This document shows, one piece after another, positions 60,330-64,000 of a DNA stretch of 64,000 bases (positions within the stretch are counted from its first letter, which is position 1; each line of letters opens with the position of its first letter). The notes below the pieces were generated by a model, which made no database searches, had not been told where the DNA came from, and saw nothing but the letters and a program-made list of their open reading frames with translations. Made by a program: the position numbers and the translations under genes. Origin of the DNA: Dreissena polymorpha (taxonomy: Eukaryota > Mollusca > Bivalvia > Myida > Dreissenidae); contig NC_068359.1 in the NCBI RefSeq assembly GCF_020536995.1, positions 63,075,004-63,139,003 of the forward strand, given 5' to 3'.

Positions 60330-62140
60330 GTTATATAACAAAAGCATCACAAAATGCCAGAAAATCAGGAAAATAGAGTGTTCACAAGCTTTCTTACTAT
60401 ATAAATATAAGGAAAAAGACCCCCCCCCCCCCCCCTGGCGGCAATGTATTTTTACCACTCCAAACCATTTAAGAACTCAACTATCGTATCCAGGAAACAA
60501 ATATTCTGACCAAATTTTCATGAATATTGGGCAAAAAATGTGTCTTCTAGACTGTTAACATGTTTTCACTATATACGTATAGAGAAAACTGCCCCACCCC
60601 CTGGCAGCCATGTTTTTCCACCCATCATGACCATCTTTATAAAGTACCGGTAAACGATACTTTCCTTATTACGAAAAACACTAAAAATTTCCCAATTGCT
60701 GTCCAAAAAAATTCCCAATATAAGGTAAAAAAAACATTTTTTTTTTTTGTTTGTTAATGCAACATTTTGTTAGTCCCTATGCAGCTCTATGGCTTAAACC
60801 TAGGTAAATATAATATTGAGAGCTTGAAAACACTTAGTTATCAATTTTAAAATATTTGGGAGCATAAATTCAAATACACTAATTTCCCAATTTGAGGTTT
60901 TCACGACTTGATTTTTCCCAATTTTCAGATTTCACGACTAACTTTTTTCCCAATTAGACTGGTACGGGTACTTTTCCCAATAGGACAACAAAAATCGCTG
61001 CAAACTAGTCAGAGATATCTATAAAATGTTTAGACAAAAAATTATGAAGATTAGGCCAAAAAATGTGACTTCTAGAGTGTTCCCAAGCTTTTTTAACTAT
61101 ATAAATAAAAATTATAAGGAAAAGGCCCCCCCCCCCCCCCCTGGCCCCCATGTTTATTTACCAATCCAAACCATTTTCGAACTCAACTGTCATATTCAGA
61201 AACAAAAAGTTCTGACCTAATTTCATGAAGATTCGACCAAAAATGTGACTTCTAGAGTGTTCACGTTTTCACTATATACATATAGAGAAAACTGCCCCGC
61301 CCCCCTGGCAGCCATGTTTTTTCACTGATCTGGACCATTTTAGAACTTGTCCGAGATATCAAGGCTCAACATTAACCTAGAAACAAACTTGCCCTACCGG
61401 GCAAGTACTTAGAAAATCTACTTGCCCTGAACCTAAAGCCACTTGCCCAAACATGAAATATCACATTAACTGTAAACCTAATATTTGTTAATAAAGATCA
61501 AAATGATACACCACAAAACCTTTTTTATTTTTGAACATTTAACAAAATGATTAGAGTAATTAAAGTCTAATTAAAGTCTAAATTAAATGCTCTTTGTTCT
61601 TTTTTGCCCAGGCGGACAACTAGATTATACAATAACTTGCCCGGACCCAATTTTTACTTGCCAGGGGCAATAGGACAACCATTAATATTGAGCCCTGTGA
61701 TATCAATGAAACCAATGTTTTGACCAAGCTTCATAATGATTGGGCAAAAATTGTGACTTCTAGAGTGTTCACAAGGTAGCCATATAAGGAATACTGCCCC
61801 GCCCCTTGGTGGCCATGTATTTCTTAACTCAACCAACACATCATTTAGACAAACATTTTGACAAAGTAACATGAAGATTGGGCATCAAATCTGACTTCTA
61901 CAGTGTTCGTAGGGTTTTTCTTTTTTTTTTGACCTAGTGAACTAGTTTTTGACCCAGCATGACCCAGTTTCGAACTCAGTAGAGGTATCAATGGGACAAT
62001 TGTTCTGACCAAGTTTCATGAAGATTGGACAAGAAATGTGGCCTCTAGAGTGGTAACAAGTCAAAATGTTGACGACGGACGACAAACAAAAGGCGATCAC
62101 AAAAGCTCACCATGAGCACGTTGTGCTCAGTTGAGCTAAA
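60330..62140 (+). mobile_element. Large Pearl-like element of the CTCACCTGAG family
   Basis: About seven tandem units of 150-200 bases, each with GACTTCTAGAGTGTTC, a C run with CTGGCGGCCATG, and ATTCTGACCAAATTTCATGA; tail GACGACGGACGACAAAC and GCGATCACAAAAGCTCACCA (62075-62120). Interrupted by the element at 61370-61697 and by a patch rich in TTCCCAAT (about 60680-60985), which may be another insertion. Confidence 0.65.
61370..61697. mobile_element. Nested hAT-like MITE
   Basis: Ends AAGGCTCAACATTAACC and, inverted, AGGGCTCAATATTAATGG, with GATATC on both outer sides (a duplication of 5-8 bases, imperfect). Near the ends CTTGCCC/GGGCAAG words repeat. Confidence 0.6.
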
Positions 62141-62389
62141 AACTTAAGTCGGTCAAAGGTGTCTGTATGATTTAATTACAAGACTAACCTGGTTGAAACA
62201 ATCAATTCTTAAATAGACTTACATAATGAAACGGCAATGTTACATGTGATGACTTATACTTAAATGTATTTAGGCATTATCATTCTGCCACTAAATTCAA
62301 AGCTTTTTTTCAGCTACATGTATTAGAAAGCTATTGATAACGCTTAAAAGGTGTAATCAAAAACTTAATATGATGTAGTGTGTGACTTA

Positions 62390-63430
62390 AGAAGAGGCCC
62401 ATGAGGGCTTGAATCGCTCTACTGGCTGGAATCAATAGGGCTCAAGCCCTTGATAGTATGAACAATCTGAGTAAGTTTTAAATAAACAGACCCAAAATGG
62501 GAAATTTATCGCATAAACAAAAAGAAACGTAAAATTTAAACTTCAAATGGCTCCTTTTCAAAATAAGTTGGACAAATTTTCTTCACTCTCAATGGTGTTC
62601 TGGCCCTTGATGATATAAAACATCCGTTAAAGTTTCAAAATGATAGAACTTTATATATAAACAAACAAGAAATGTGTTTGTCGGAAACACTATGTCCCCT
62701 TCTGCGCCGCTTTGAATTTATTTTTTTGACCTTTGACCTTGAAGGATGACCTTGACCTTTCACCACTCAAAATGTGCAGCTCCATGAGATACACATGCAT
62801 GCCAAATATGAAGTTGCTATCTTCAATATTGCAAAAGTTATTGCAAAATGTTAAAGATTTTCATTTTGTTCTCAAATTCAAGGGGAGATAATTCTGGACT
62901 TATGACTCGGATATTGCTCATTTTCAATAGGGTTTGACTCATCATTCAGAAAAAGACACTGTGCAAGTTGAGAAATGATTGGATGAAAACTGTGGACTTT
63001 ATTGCGTAAACAAGCCCTATTTCACAATTTTCTCAAATTCAAGGGGAGATAATTCTGGACTTTTTACTCTGATGTAACCCATTTTCAATAGGGTTCAACT
63101 TCAAGTCCTCATTAATATAAAGACACTGAACAAGTTTGAAAAGAATCGGATGAAAACTGTGGACTTTATTGCGTAAACAAGCCTTATTTCACAATTTTCT
63201 CAAATTCAAGGGGAGATAATTCTAAACTTTTTACTCTGATGTAACCCATTTTCAATAGGGTTCGAGTCCTCATTAATATAAAGACACTGAACAGTTTGAA
63301 AAGAATCGGATGAAAACTGTGGACTTTATCGCATAAACAAGAAAAAGTCTAACGCATGCACAGACGAACGGACGACGGAAACCACGCCATGACATAGGCT
63401 CTTTAGGCCTTCGGCCAGAAGAGCTAAAAA
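62390..63430 (+). mobile_element. Pearl-like element with three cores
   Basis: Head AGAGGCCCATGAGGGCTTGA; cores of about 150-170 bases near 62870, 63025 and 63195 with AATTCAAGGGGAGATAATTC, CATTTTCAATAGGGTT and AAAACTGTGGACTTTATTG; tail GCACAGACGAACGGACGACG and TCTTTAGGCCTTCGGCCAGA. The short element at 62665-62850 is nested in it. Confidence 0.65.
62665..62850 (+). mobile_element. Nested Pearl-like element, head and one core
   Basis: AAGAAATGTGTTTGTCGGAA, GCGCCGCTTTGAATTT, then TTGACCTTTGACCTTGAAGG and CTCAAAATGTGCAGCTCCAT. Matches 33395-33905; no tail seen. Confidence 0.6.
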
Positions 63431-64000
63431 TCCATTATAGTTTCTCTTATACTCACACCATCTGACCATCATAGAAAAAAATTGTCCAATTTATTTTATA
63501 CTGTGAAAAGCAAAATAATTAAAAAGAGAAGCAAGTTGGTTCAACAAGTGGCCCTATTTAAATTGTCATTTGAGTAGATCCCATATGATCATTTCATTCG
63601 GATTGATTGGACAAAATGATTTTAAAAGAGTAAAGTATCTTTGTATGCTTTGTTTGTCAAAAAAAAAATTGCAGCAGTTTTCCCCTGACATGGACCTCAG
63701 TATAGTGCAGTCACAGAGCGATGCACCCTCGTCAGGGTCCTTTTAAGGCCAATGGAGAGCTCTAAAAGGGATTTAAATCTGAATATAATTACTGTAACTT
63801 CTTTAAACATAAACTTACTTTATTAACTGTGTGTTTTATGTCATATAACAGTGATACAATAATGTGTGTTGTATATACAATAATGTGTGTTGTATATAGG
63901 GATTTTATTTGTTAATAAGATGTCTAAGCTTTTTTTTTATTGACTCTCTGTATATATTAGTTTGCATCTATATAATACATGTATGTATAGAAAATTGCAT
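63431..64000. other. AT-rich end of window
   Basis: ACAATAATGTGTGTTGTATA is duplicated in tandem at about 63856-63897. No gene recognised. Confidence 0.4.

Overview
This is intron- and repeat-rich animal DNA, AT-rich, with tiny spliced exons scattered among transposons. The repeats point to a bivalve mollusc, probably a heterodont of the Dreissena/Mercenaria kind: Pearl-like tandem-core elements with GACGGACAGA tails, TTAA-flanked MITEs with a hairpin core, and tRNA-headed SINEs. The species cannot be fixed from the window.

Three host genes are visible. (1) A C2H2 zinc-finger exon on the minus strand at 443-1161. (2) A secreted fasciclin (FAS1) protein on the plus strand: a signal-peptide exon at 8452-8599 joined in phase over an 8.6-kb intron to 17193-17404; the rest is not found. 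(3) A PRDM9-like gene on the minus strand spanning about 35.3-55.9 kb. I rebuilt it from eight exons whose splice phases all agree, giving about 647 residues: a Cys-rich candidate first exon, a short basic exon resembling the post-KRAB part of PRDM9, a YSLRER exon, a zinc knuckle, a complete PR/SET domain with its three catalytic tyrosines, one isolated C2H2 finger, and nine tandem fingers. No KRAB exon was found. PRDM9 is the histone methyltransferase that places meiotic recombination hotspots in mammals, so this is the most important content of the window.

Layout: 0-1.2 kb zinc-finger exon; 2.0-4.3 kb broken R2/NeSL-like LINE; 8.4-17.4 kb FAS1 gene, its intron holding two Helentron-like elements, a Pearl-like element, a foldback with SINE-like inserts and a fossil tyrosine-recombinase piece; 17.5-24.5 kb a block of tandem and inverted satellites; 26.6-27.7 kb a GGT/GAT simple repeat; 29.4-30.2 kb a near-perfect palindromic hAT-like element inside a tRNA-like SINE; 30.6-34.2 kb MITEs and Pearl-like elements; 35.3-55.9 kb the PRDM9-like gene with introns full of hAT-like elements, a G-rich minisatellite, a nuclear-receptor half-site array and a LINE open frame; 56-64 kb more Helentron-like, hAT-like, LINE and Pearl-like material.

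The three host genes show no evident functional link. Most long open frames outside those named are antisense or repeat artefacts. In both spliced genes the real exons are short and are partly hidden by longer spurious frames.
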